A stretch of DNA of 5,570 nucleotides from Desulfobacca acetoxidans (GCA_022736495.1 DZCR01000200.1:1-5570); one strand, 5' to 3'; positions 1 through 5,533 are shown, numbered from the stretch's first letter. Numbers and translations: made by a program. Notes: a model not told the origin generated them from the letters alone.

Positions 1-3
1 GGT

Positions 4-48
4 TTGGGGGAGGGGGTAAGGGCTTTCGCCCTTAGCCCTCTCCCCCAA
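4..48 (-). other. Strong GAAA-loop hairpin overlapping the pcnB stop codon
   Basis: Positions 4-16 pair with 36-48, and 17-23 (TAAGGGC) pair with 28-34 (GCCCTTA). As minus-strand RNA this gives about 19 base pairs with one A-C mismatch (39/13) and one bulged base (35). The loop at 24-27 reads GAAA on the minus strand, a GNRA tetraloop closed by C-G. The pcnB TAA stop (34-32) lies in the upper stem, and the last five codons form the 5' arm. No U-tract is visible, but only three bases remain before the window edge. It is probably an mRNA 3'-end or stability structure, a terminator without U-tract, or one copy of a dispersed palindromic repeat. The hairpin itself is certain from sequence; its role is inferred. 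Confidence 0.6.
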
Positions 49-1327
49 CTCCTTTCGCCCCTCCCTCAGCCTCTTTTCCTCTCCTCCGCCCCCGGGGGCG
101 GCGGCGCCGGGAGTGCCGGCGTTTAGGCGCCGGGGCGGGGACCGGCAGGGCCTCGGGCCGGCAGCGCTCCAACAATTCGGCCTCGGGGGCTGTTTTAATC
201 TGATGGAGCATCCAGGTCACAGGGTACAGCGTCAGCCGGGTCAGCCGGGCCGGGATGGGTTGGCCCTTGGCCGTGAGCGACGTCACCCGCTGTTCCAGGG
301 CCAGCATCTGGGAGACCTCATCTTGCCGCTGCCGGGGGAACTCGATGCCGCCCAAGGCCTCTTTGATCTTCTCCTGGATGAATTCCCGCAGTTCTTTGAA
401 GTCCTGGGGATGGGCTTCCGGCTCCAGGAAAGCAGTTAAAAATATCGCCCAGAGCAGGCTGTCGGACACTGCCAAGCCGTTTTCAACCAAACGGTCCAGC
501 CTGCCGATAAGCTCGAGCAGACGAGACTCCCCCGATTCCCCCAACCGCCCGGCCCAGGCCGAAAAAATCTCATAGAACAACCCGGATTCTAGCATCAAAG
601 CAAAGAACGGACGAGCCGCGCCGCTGTGAAAATCTTTCAAAATTTCATCCCTGACCCGGGCCGGGGGGCAGGTGCGGATCAGGTGGCCTTTGACCAGAAT
701 CTCATCCCAAGCCGCCGGGTCGATGGTAAAGCCGATGCGGGCGGCGTGGCGCAGCACCCGCACCATGCGCACCGGGTCCCGCACGAAGCGCACTGAGGGC
801 TCGCCGATCACCCGGATGCGCCTGGCCTCCAAATCTTCCATGCCCCCGACGTAATCCACCAGGGAAAAATCGGCGATATTATAAAACAGGCCGTTGATGG
901 TCAGGTCCCGGCGTTGGGCGTCCTCCGCCGGGGTGCCGTAGGTGGTGTCTTTGGCGGGGGTGTTATTGTTTTCCGTCAATGCGTCGAATTCGGAGCGGCA
1001 CCGGAAGGTGGAGACCTCCACAATGTGAGCCCCCTTAAAGAAAACCTGGACCAGCCGAAAGCGCCGGCCGATAATCCGGCTATTGCGGAAGAGTTTCCGC
1101 AGTTCGCCGGGCCGGGCGTCGGTGGCCACGTCGAAGTCTTTGGGGATCTTGCCCAGCAGCAAATCCCGGACGCCGCCGCCCACCAGGTAAGCGGTATATC
1201 CGGCATGATGGAGGCGGTAGAGGACTTTAAGAGCTTCCACGTCAATGTCGCGGCGGGAGACGGTGTGTTCGGGCCGGGGGATAATGTGGGGAGCGGTTTG
1301 AGCAGGTTCTGGAAATTCAGACGGCAT
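32..1327 (-). CDS. pcnB: Poly(A) polymerase I, PcnB type (class II nucleotidyltransferase)
   Basis: This 431-aa protein is predicted to add 3' poly(A) tails to RNA in the cytoplasm, marking transcripts for decay (EC 2.7.7.19). Residues 48-70 hold the nucleotidyltransferase signature: LVGGGVRDLLLG followed by KDFDVATDA, with metal-binding D64 and D66. GRRFRLVQVFF (87-97) and EDAQRRDLTING (135-146) closely match PcnB. The RNA-binding segment VIGEPSVRFVRDPVRMVRVLRHAA lies at 173-196. A helical C-terminal region follows, then an Arg/Lys-rich tail (402-418) like that of E. coli PcnB, which argues against a CCA-adding enzyme, a relative sharing the catalytic core. ATG at 1327 is the first start after an in-frame upstream TAA. 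No Shine-Dalgarno sequence precedes it; a TATAAT box ends six bases before it. The gene is divergent from rarA, with an IS remnant between them. The stop is TAA at 34-32 inside a hairpin. Confidence 0.9.
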   Translation of the reverse strand: MPSEFPEPAQTAPHIIPRPEHTVSRRDIDVEALKVLYRLHHAGYTAYLVGGGVRDLLLGKIPKDFDVATDARPGELRKLFRNSRIIGRRFRLVQVFFKGAHIVEVSTFRCRSEFDALTENNNTPAKDTTYGTPAEDAQRRDLTINGLFYNIADFSLVDYVGGMEDLEARRIRVIGEPSVRFVRDPVRMVRVLRHAARIGFTIDPAAWDEILVKGHLIRTCPPARVRDEILKDFHSGAARPFFALMLESGLFYEIFSAWAGRLGESGESRLLELIGRLDRLVENGLAVSDSLLWAIFLTAFLEPEAHPQDFKELREFIQEKIKEALGGIEFPRQRQDEVSQMLALEQRVTSLTAKGQPIPARLTRLTLYPVTWMLHQIKTAPEAELLERCRPEALPVPAPAPKRRHSRRRRPRGRRRGKEAEGGAKGVGGEG

Positions 1328-1333
1328 AACCGG

Positions 1334-1362
1334 ATTATAGAAAAAATCATCACATTTTTTAA
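1334..1362 (-). promoter_or_regulatory. Candidate pcnB promoter implying a leaderless mRNA
   Basis: On the minus strand a perfect TATAAT (1339-1334) follows TTAAAA (1362-1357, four of six matches to TTGACA) with a 17-nt spacer. A start site about seven bases after the -10 box would fall at or next to the A of the pcnB ATG (1327), so the transcript would have essentially no leader. This agrees with the absence of a Shine-Dalgarno sequence. A second TATAAT lies farther upstream at 1378-1373, without a convincing -35 box; it would give a leader of roughly 40 nt. Which one is used cannot be settled from sequence. Confidence 0.45.
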
Positions 1363-1431
1363 CCCTTTATTCATTATAAAGATGAAATAGATGCCGAAGG
1401 CAGGACGCGGGCGGGAAAAAACCGGCCGGCT

Positions 1432-1449
1432 CAGGGCAAGAGCATGTAA
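1432..1449 (+). repeat. Left terminal inverted repeat of the ISAs1-type remnant
   Basis: CAGGGCAAGAGCATGTAA matches the reverse complement of 1996-2013 at 15 of 18 positions: the first eight bases, then two mismatches, then GCATGTA. It lies just past the transposase stop codon (1455-1453), where the transposon end is expected. Confidence 0.65.
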
Positions 1450-1452
1450 AAA

Positions 1453-1817
1453 TCAGGTTGTAAGCACTTTCATCAGATAGGCATAGTCCCATGCGGCTTT
1501 GAGACGTTTGGTTTGAATGCCGCCTTTAAGGGATTTTTCCCGTTTAAGCATGTTGACCGCCATGTGGCGCAGGATTCCCAGATTTTCCGGGCCATGGTCT
1601 TTTCGGACGCGGCAGTGGTCTTCCCGGAAAGAGATATCCAGGCACCAGTGCAGGTCGTTTTCGATCCCCCAGTGTTCTCTGATGGCTTTGGCGATGGTGG
1701 GGGCGTGATTTTCGAGGCGATCATGAGGATATCGTGGAGCAAGTGCCGGGTGTTGTGCCGTCGGGGGCCCTTGAGGCAGTCGAGATGTTTGCGGAAGGGT
1801 GACGCCGGAGAAGGTAT
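1453..1817 (-). pseudogene. ISAs1-family transposase remnant (N- and C-terminal ends, middle deleted, frameshifted)
   Basis: Reading the minus strand from 1817, the frame gives PSPASPFRKHLDCLKGPRR and then HNTRHLLHDILMIA. This resembles the conserved N-terminus of ISAs1/H-repeat transposases (the DDE_Tnp_1-associated domain, typically a DPR...DIL.IA pattern). Near 1716-1723 the homology jumps, in another frame, to the C-terminal part: ENHAPTIAKAIREHWGIEN, then DLHWCLDISFREDHCRVRKD, PENLGILRHMAVNMLKREKS and a final KAAWDYAYLMKVLTT ending at TGA (1455-1453). HWGIEN is the family hallmark and probably carries the catalytic Glu; the two catalytic Asp residues would be in the lost central ~230-250 codons. 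The codon in start position after AGGAGG (1829-1824) is ATA (1817-1815), not ATG. With deletion, frameshift and lost start, it is non-functional. Confidence 0.8.
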
Positions 1818-1823
1818 GAGTAA

Positions 1824-1849
1824 CCTCCTAAAAATTATAGTTTTTTAGG
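1824..1849 (-). promoter_or_regulatory. Transposase Shine-Dalgarno with overlapping 8-bp hairpin
   Basis: On the minus strand CCTAAAAA (1849-1842) pairs perfectly with TTTTTAGG (1834-1827) around a 7-nt loop. The 3' arm shares its last bases with the ribosome binding site AGGAGG (1829-1824). In RNA read from outside the element the stem could mask this site, a strategy known in some other IS families for silencing read-through expression. The loop region also contains a TATAAT (1839-1834), too close to the ribosome binding site to act as an ordinary promoter for it. The structure is visible in sequence; the regulatory role is inferred. Confidence 0.4.
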
Positions 1850-1859
1850 TGGTTACCAC
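1849..1859. promoter_or_regulatory. Perfect 5-bp dyad GTGGT-T-ACCAC upstream of the transposase remnant
   Basis: GTGGT (1849-1853) and ACCAC (1855-1859) form a perfect inverted repeat around one central base, abutting the hairpin over the transposase ribosome binding site. It could be an operator or part of a larger fold. It is short enough to be chance, and nothing else supports a protein-binding role. An 8-bp direct repeat AAAGTCTA (1860-1867, 1871-1878) lies beside it. Confidence 0.2.
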
Positions 1860-1995
1860 AAAGTCTACCAAAAGTCTATATTTATTTAACTATTTCAATA
1901 AATTATTCTTTGAACAAATTCGTTGTAATTCCAGTCAGTTGGGCGGATCATATTAAGCGGTGCAAACGACCAGAACGGCACATTCCATGCCATGG

Positions 1996-2013
1996 CTACA
2001 TGCGATTGCCCTG
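1996..2013 (-). repeat. Right terminal inverted repeat of the ISAs1-type remnant
   Basis: On the minus strand this reads CAGGGCAATCGCATGTAG, 15 of 18 identical to the left end at 1432-1449. It defines the transposase-proximal outer boundary and shows that the AT-rich stretch 1818-1995 belongs to the element and not to the host intergenic region. Confidence 0.65.
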
Positions 2014-2128
2014 GATAAAGGGCCTCGATTTATTCATCTCGCCTGCGAAAAGTGTTATCATTTAACGAGCATCCCTGAAAGCCTGGCAGATTGACGGCCG
2101 GTGTCTGCTGTTGACTGTTGACCAAGAT

Positions 2129-3490
2129 ATGGACCAGAAAACCCCTTCACTCTTTACGCCGCCGCAGCCCTTGGCGGCCCGGATGCGCCCCCGGACCCTG
2201 GGCGAATTCGTGGGCCAGGCCCATTTGGTGGGTCCTGGGCGCCTCCTGTGGCGGTCCCTTAAGGCGGGCCGGCTCTTTGCTTCCATGATCTTCTGGGGAC
2301 CCCCGGGGAGCGGCAAAACCACCCTGGCCCGGGTTATGGCGGCAACCCTTAACTGCCACTTCGCCAGCCTGAGCGCGGTGATGTCCGGGGTGGCCGACAT
2401 AAGAAAGGTGGTAGAGGAGGCCAAGCGCTACCAGGACCAGGGGCGGCGCACCGTGGTGCTTATCGATGAGATTCACCGCTTCAACAAGGCCCAGCAGGAC
2501 GCCCTCCTGCCCCACGTGGAGGAAGGGCTCATCACCCTGATCGGGGCCACCACGGAAAATCCCTATTTCGAGATTATCGGGGCGCTGCTCTCCCGGGCCA
2601 AAATCTTCATCTTCGAGCCCCTCGCCATAGCCGAGGTCCTCACCATCCTGACGCGAGCCCTGCAGGATAAAGAACGGGGTTTGGGGACCCACAAAACCGA
2701 GGTCACCGCCGAGGCCCTGGATTACCTGGCGGAGATGGCCGGAGGGGACGCCCGGCGCGCCCTCACCGCCCTGGAACTGGCTGTGTTGAGCACCGATCCC
2801 GATGCCGGGGGCGTTATCCGGATTGACCACGCCGCGGCCACAGAGTGTATGCCCCGCCGGGACCTGATCTACGACCGGCAGGGTGACGCCCACTATGATA
2901 CCGTCAGCGCCTTCATCAAGAGCGTCAGAGGGTCGGACGTGGACGCGGCGCTCTACTGGCTGGCCCGGATGCTGGCCGCCGGCGAGGACCCCCGCTTCAT
3001 CATGCGGCGGCTGCTCATCCTGGCTGCCGAAGACATCGGCCTGGCCGACCCCAACGCGCTGGTGCATACCGCCGCTGCGTCCCGGGCCCTGGACTGGGTG
3101 GGCCTGCCGGAAGGCCAGTACCACCTGGCCCAGGCCACGATTTACTTGGGCCTGGCCCCCAAGAGCAACTCCACCCAGGCCTACTTTAAGGCTAAGTCAA
3201 CCCTGGAGAACAAAGGCGCTACCCAGGTGCCCACGCCTTTACAAGACGCCCACCGGGACAAAAAGGGGCTGGGGCACGGCCAGGGTTACCGCTATCCCCA
3301 CGATTTTCCCGGTCACTGGGTGGAGCAGGAGTATCTCCCGGCAGACCTCAGAGGGGCGAAGTTCTATGAACCGGGAACCGAAGGGGCGGAGCCGAACCTG
3401 GCAGCCCGCTGGCGGGAAAGACGGCAATCAGGTTCTGAGATCAGCGCGACCGAAAGGGGAAAGGCTGGAGGGGAAGACAAGGAGAAATAG
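2129..3490 (+). CDS. rarA: Replication-associated recombination protein RarA (MgsA), AAA+ ATPase
   Basis: This 453-aa protein belongs to the RarA/MgsA/WRNIP1 family of clamp-loader-like AAA+ ATPases, which act on DNA at stalled replication forks. PLAARMRPRTLGEFVGQ (14-30) is the family N-terminal motif. Walker A is GPPGSGKT (57-64), Walker B VVLIDE (109-114) followed by IHRFNKAQQDALLPHVE, sensor 1 lies in IGATTENP and sensor 2 in GDARRAL (206-212). The MgsA C-terminal tetramerisation region includes KSVRGSDVDAALYWLARML and KSNSTQAYFKAK. Length is normal for the family. I chose ATG 2129; an in-frame TTG at 2111 adds six residues. Neither has a clear Shine-Dalgarno sequence, and TAA at 2063 blocks longer forms. 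A tandem heptamer CTGTTGA (2108-2121) spans the TTG. Upstream, TATCAT (2056-2061) is a weak -10 candidate only. The last ~24 residues are a charged, low-complexity extension. Confidence 0.93.
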   Translation: MDQKTPSLFTPPQPLAARMRPRTLGEFVGQAHLVGPGRLLWRSLKAGRLFASMIFWGPPGSGKTTLARVMAATLNCHFASLSAVMSGVADIRKVVEEAKRYQDQGRRTVVLIDEIHRFNKAQQDALLPHVEEGLITLIGATTENPYFEIIGALLSRAKIFIFEPLAIAEVLTILTRALQDKERGLGTHKTEVTAEALDYLAEMAGGDARRALTALELAVLSTDPDAGGVIRIDHAAATECMPRRDLIYDRQGDAHYDTVSAFIKSVRGSDVDAALYWLARMLAAGEDPRFIMRRLLILAAEDIGLADPNALVHTAAASRALDWVGLPEGQYHLAQATIYLGLAPKSNSTQAYFKAKSTLENKGATQVPTPLQDAHRDKKGLGHGQGYRYPHDFPGHWVEQEYLPADLRGAKFYEPGTEGAEPNLAARWRERRQSGSEISATERGKAGGEDKEK

Positions 3491-3536
3491 GATCGCAGCC
3501 TTAGTCCGGCTTCGAACTACGTCGAGGGAAAAAATA

Positions 3537-3620
3537 ATGACTGACTGGGAAAAAAATCAGTTGAGATTGGACTTTGAGGCCGAGAGTGCTTATAATCTAC
3601 TCGGGGGAGCACCGGTCTGA
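3537..3620 (+). CDS. Possible 27-aa small protein of unknown function
   Basis: An ATG at 3537 opens a 27-codon frame ending in TGA at 3620. Its ribosome binding site is better than those of several neighbours: GAGGG (3524-3528), eight bases from the ATG. The peptide begins MTDWEKNQLRLDFEAESAYN and ends LLGGAPV; it is acidic and soluble-looking, without a membrane segment or signal peptide. It lies 46 nt after rarA and 17 nt before the receiver gene. I recognise no family. It could be a real small gene, a leader ORF coupling translation to the next gene, or chance. A promoter candidate for the downstream genes lies inside it (3567-3596). Confidence 0.3.
   Translation: MTDWEKNQLRLDFEAESAYNLLGGAPV
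3567..3596 (+). promoter_or_regulatory. Candidate internal promoter for the receiver gene to dnaJ
   Basis: A perfect TATAAT (3591-3596) is preceded, with an 18-nt spacer, by TTGGAC (3567-3572), only three of six matches to the -35 consensus. Transcription would begin near 3603, giving a leader of about 35 nt before the receiver gene, which has its own ribosome binding site (AGGGG, 3625-3629). It would let the three downstream genes be expressed separately from rarA. No heat-shock (sigma-32 type) site or CIRCE inverted repeat was seen upstream of this group, although it includes dnaJ. Confidence 0.35.
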
Positions 3621-3637
3621 CAAAAGGGGTGTAGGAC

Positions 3638-3988
3638 ATGACCCGCATTATATTTGCAGACAGCGAACCCCACATCCGGCAGTTGTGCCTGGAGGAATTG
3701 CAGGATGAGGGCTATGAAGTGAAGGTGACCGGGAGAGCCGAAGAAGTGGTGCGCCTGGCGGAAACCTTCCACCCCGATATGGTCATACTGGAAATGGTGC
3801 TGCCAGATATGTCCGGGTTGGAGGCCGGGCGTATGATCAAAGGAGCCAACCGCAAGACCCATGTGATCCTCTATTCCTTTTCCCCTCCTCCCCAGGATAT
3901 TTCCAGTTGGGGCGCCGACGGTTTTGTGATAAAATCACCGAATCTGGACCGTCTTAAGGCCGCGGTGCGTAGTTTCCTGCCGGCCTAA
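3638..3988 (+). CDS. Stand-alone receiver-domain protein with Glu at the phospho-acceptor position
   Basis: This 116-aa protein is one CheY-like receiver domain with no output domain. It starts MTRIIFADSEPHIRQLC, where receivers usually have a DDE motif at the end of strand 1. Here that acidic pocket keeps D8 and E10, but the second Asp position is S9. The strand-3 motif reads PDMVILEMVLPDMSG (46-60): Glu52 stands where the phosphorylated Asp normally is. The Thr/Ser switch position is probably S80 (VILYS), and the conserved Lys is K99 (FVIKS), followed by Ser instead of the usual Pro. It is therefore an atypical receiver that may not accept phosphate by the usual route; Asp-to-Glu sometimes mimics the active state. 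AGGGG (3625-3629) is its ribosome binding site. No partner kinase is in the window. It is 24 nt upstream of the thiamine-binding gene and probably co-transcribed with it. Confidence 0.88.
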   Translation: MTRIIFADSEPHIRQLCLEELQDEGYEVKVTGRAEEVVRLAETFHPDMVILEMVLPDMSGLEAGRMIKGANRKTHVILYSFSPPPQDISSWGADGFVIKSPNLDRLKAAVRSFLPA

Positions 3989-4012
3989 GCCCGGGCCCTG
4001 TCGGAGAAAATC

Positions 4013-4312
4013 ATGGCGATCATGGAGATCAGCGTAGTCCCTTTGGGACTGGGGGACCCCGGTGTGGGCGATTTTGTCGCCCAGGTGATCAAATATCTGC
4101 AAGCCGAGGGCATTCCCCACGAACTTACGGACATGGGGACCTTGATTCACGGCCACGCCGCCCGGTTGCTGAAGGTGGCCCAGGTCCTGCACGAACTTCC
4201 CTTTGAGCGGGGCGTCAACCGGGTGGTGACGCATATCACCATTGATGATCGCCGGGACAAAGACGTTCATTTGGGCGACAAAGTAAAATCGGTAAAGGCA
4301 AGACTTACATAA
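4013..4312 (+). CDS. MTH1187-family (UPF0045) thiamine-binding protein
   Basis: This 99-aa protein matches the MTH1187/UPF0045 family (Pfam Thiamine_BP), small ferredoxin-fold cytoplasmic proteins; relatives such as YkoF bind thiamine or its pyrimidine part. Visible family motifs are ISVVPLG (6-12), ELTDMGTLIHG (37-47), GVNRVVTHITIDDRRDK (67-83) and DKVKSV (89-94). Length is exactly typical. The start at 4013 has GGAGA (4003-4007) five bases upstream; ATG 4022 is a less likely alternative. The ligand in this organism is unproven: the family name rests on a few structures and no thiamine genes or TPP riboswitch are nearby. It lies 24 nt after the receiver gene and 6 nt before dnaJ, so it is very likely in one operon with dnaJ. 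Confidence 0.88.
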   Translation: MAIMEISVVPLGLGDPGVGDFVAQVIKYLQAEGIPHELTDMGTLIHGHAARLLKVAQVLHELPFERGVNRVVTHITIDDRRDKDVHLGDKVKSVKARLT

Positions 4313-4318
4313 AAGGAT

Positions 4319-5497
4319 ATGGCAAACCAGAAAAAGGATTATTATCAGGTCCTGGGAGTATCTCGGGACGCCGGCGTTGATGAGATCAAAAAGAAGTATC
4401 GGCAGATAGCCCTCAAATATCATCCTGACCGCAATCCCGGCAACAAAAACGCCGAGGATCGCTTCAAGGAGGCCGCCGAGGCTTACGAAGTCCTCCACGA
4501 CCCGGAAAAGCGGCGCCTCTATGACGCCTACGGCCACGAGGGCCTCTCTTCCACCGGGTTCACGGGCTTCCGGGATTTTTCCGATATTTTCAGCTCCTTC
4601 AGCGATATCTTCGGGGACGTCTTCGGCTTCGGAGGTTTCGGGGGCGGTTTCGGCGGGGGCGGGCCTCGTCCCCAGCAGGGCAATGACCTGCGCTACGATT
4701 TAACCCTGGATTTTCTGGACGCAGCCCTGGGCACCGAGGTGACCGTGGAGGTGCCTCGGGGGATCACCTGCCACACCTGCGGCGGCAGCGGCGCCAAGCC
4801 CGGAACCCAGCGGACCCCGTGCCCCCAATGCGGCGGCCGGGGGGTGGTCTCCCGCAGCCACGGCATCTTTCAGATCACTACCACCTGTCCCCGCTGCCAG
4901 GGCATGAAGGAGTTTGTGGCTGAAGCCTGCCCGACCTGCCACGGCGAAGGCCGCATCCGGGAAAAGAAGAAACTCAAAGTCAAAATTCCCCCCGGCATGG
5001 ACAGCGGCACCCATCTGGTCATGCCCGGCGAAGGCAACGGCGGCCTGCACGGCGGCCCTCCCGGCGATTTATACATTGTCATGCATGTCAGGCCGCATGA
5101 ATTTTTCCAACGCGAGGGCAACGACCTGCACCTCAAGGTCCCGGTCTCCTTCGTCCAGGCGGCCCTGGGCACCCGCTTGACCATTCCCACTTTGCAAGGG
5201 ACCCACGAACTGGTCATCCCGCCGGGTACTCAACCCGGGGAAGTGATCCGGCTCAAAGGCGAGGGCGTGCCCTATCCCAAGGGCCAGCGCAAAGGTGACC
5301 TGCTGGTGGAAGTCAGGGTGATCATCCCGCGCAAACTGAGCGCCCGGCAACAGCACCTGCTGGATGAACTGGCCAAGGAAGAGCCCGAGTCCCAGGCCCC
5401 TCTGGGGGCAGGCGAGGCCCAGGATGAAGGGCTGCTGAAAAAACTCTGGCATACCTTCACCGACTTGGGGCAGGACCATAAGCGCGACAAGAAGTAA
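4319..5497 (+). CDS. dnaJ: Type I (class A) Hsp40 co-chaperone DnaJ
   Basis: This 392-aa cytoplasmic co-chaperone delivers unfolded clients to DnaK and stimulates its ATPase. The J domain (about 7-72) contains HPD at 35-37. A Gly/Phe-rich linker (about 80-118) carries two DIF motifs (89-91, 96-98). The zinc-finger domain has four Cys pairs: CHTCGGSG (151), CPQCGGRG (168), CPRCQGMK (190) and CPTCHGEG (204). All eight cysteines are present, but the third repeat lacks the final Gly of CxxCxGxG. Two beta-rich C-terminal domains follow (about 215-340), then a charged tail with [14 protein letters not shown] (372-385). All domains of DnaJ are present, unlike CbpA, which lacks the zinc finger. The ribosome binding site AAGG (4313-4316) sits only two bases from ATG and partly in the 6-nt gap after the preceding stop, suggesting translational coupling. 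No dnaK or grpE is in the window. Confidence 0.95.
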   Translation: MANQKKDYYQVLGVSRDAGVDEIKKKYRQIALKYHPDRNPGNKNAEDRFKEAAEAYEVLHDPEKRRLYDAYGHEGLSSTGFTGFRDFSDIFSSFSDIFGDVFGFGGFGGGFGGGGPRPQQGNDLRYDLTLDFLDAALGTEVTVEVPRGITCHTCGGSGAKPGTQRTPCPQCGGRGVVSRSHGIFQITTTCPRCQGMKEFVAEACPTCHGEGRIREKKKLKVKIPPGMDSGTHLVMPGEGNGGLHGGPPGDLYIVMHVRPHEFFQREGNDLHLKVPVSFVQAALGTRLTIPTLQGTHELVIPPGTQPGEVIRLKGEGVPYPKGQRKGDLLVEVRVIIPRKLSARQQHLLDELAKEEPESQAPLGAGEAQDEGLLKKLWHTFTDLGQDHKRDKK

Positions 5498-5504
5498 TGA
5501 ATTT

Positions 5505-5533
5505 CCGGGCGTCGCTATGGTGGCGGCGCCCGG
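5505..5533 (+). terminator. GC-rich 11-bp hairpin after dnaJ, without a U-tract
   Basis: Positions 5505-5515 (CCGGGCGTCGC) pair with 5523-5533 (GCGGCGCCCGG) through 11 base pairs, one of them G-U, around a 7-nt loop. It starts seven bases after the dnaJ stop. No T-run follows on either strand, so it is not a classical intrinsic terminator. It may mark the 3' end of the dnaJ mRNA by another route or protect it from exonucleases. The fold is clear; termination is inferred. Confidence 0.45.

Larger units (their letters stand above)
1432..2013 (-). mobile_element. Internally deleted ISAs1-family insertion sequence (582 bp)
   Basis: The element is bounded by imperfect inverted repeats: CAGGGCAAGAGCATGTAA at the left, and CAGGGCAATCGCATGTAG (read on the minus strand) at the right, 15 of 18 identical. 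Inside, on the minus strand, are an AT-rich 5' leader (about 1818-1995), the N-terminal coding end of an ISAs1-type transposase (1817 to about 1716) and its C-terminal coding end (about 1716-1453). The central part is missing. A full ISAs1-family transposase is usually some 370-400 codons; only about 120 remain. No 8-10 bp target duplication flanks the ends (left flank GGCCGGCT, right flank GATAAAGG). The element cannot encode a working transposase, but with both ends present it could in principle be moved by a related one. The left end lies 105 bp upstream of pcnB and the right end 115 bp upstream of rarA. Confidence 0.75.

Noticed and set aside
976..1374. 132-codon minus-strand frame starting upstream of pcnB.
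   Set aside because: It is an alternative frame of the pcnB N-terminal region; the homology is in the frame starting at 1327.
1870..1917. Promoters for the transposase remnant in the AT-rich leader (TTGAAA, TTGTTC, TATAGA on the minus strand).
   Set aside because: No pair has a usable spacer with both boxes above a weak match; AT-rich sequence gives many such hexamers.
1363..2022. CCCTTTAT (1363-1370) and ATAAAGGG (2015-2022) as possible element borders or duplication.
   Set aside because: They are inverted, not direct, copies and one lies 62 bp outside the left terminal repeat, so they are not a target-site duplication; an 8-bp match is easily chance.
2147..3124. 325-codon open frame antisense to rarA.
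   Set aside because: Composition is typical of an antisense shadow of a GC-rich gene (rich in Gly, Pro, Gln and His), with no recognisable motif, and it is fully covered by the clear rarA gene.
2883..3620. 245-codon open frame overlapping the rarA 3' half in another frame.
   Set aside because: Its sequence over rarA is a Pro/Arg/Thr/Trp-rich shadow. Only the last 27 codons, after the rarA end, have their own start and ribosome binding site, and are listed separately.
3935..4537. 200-codon minus-strand frame spanning the thiamine-binding gene and the start of dnaJ.
   Set aside because: It is antisense to two well-supported genes and shows no family motif.
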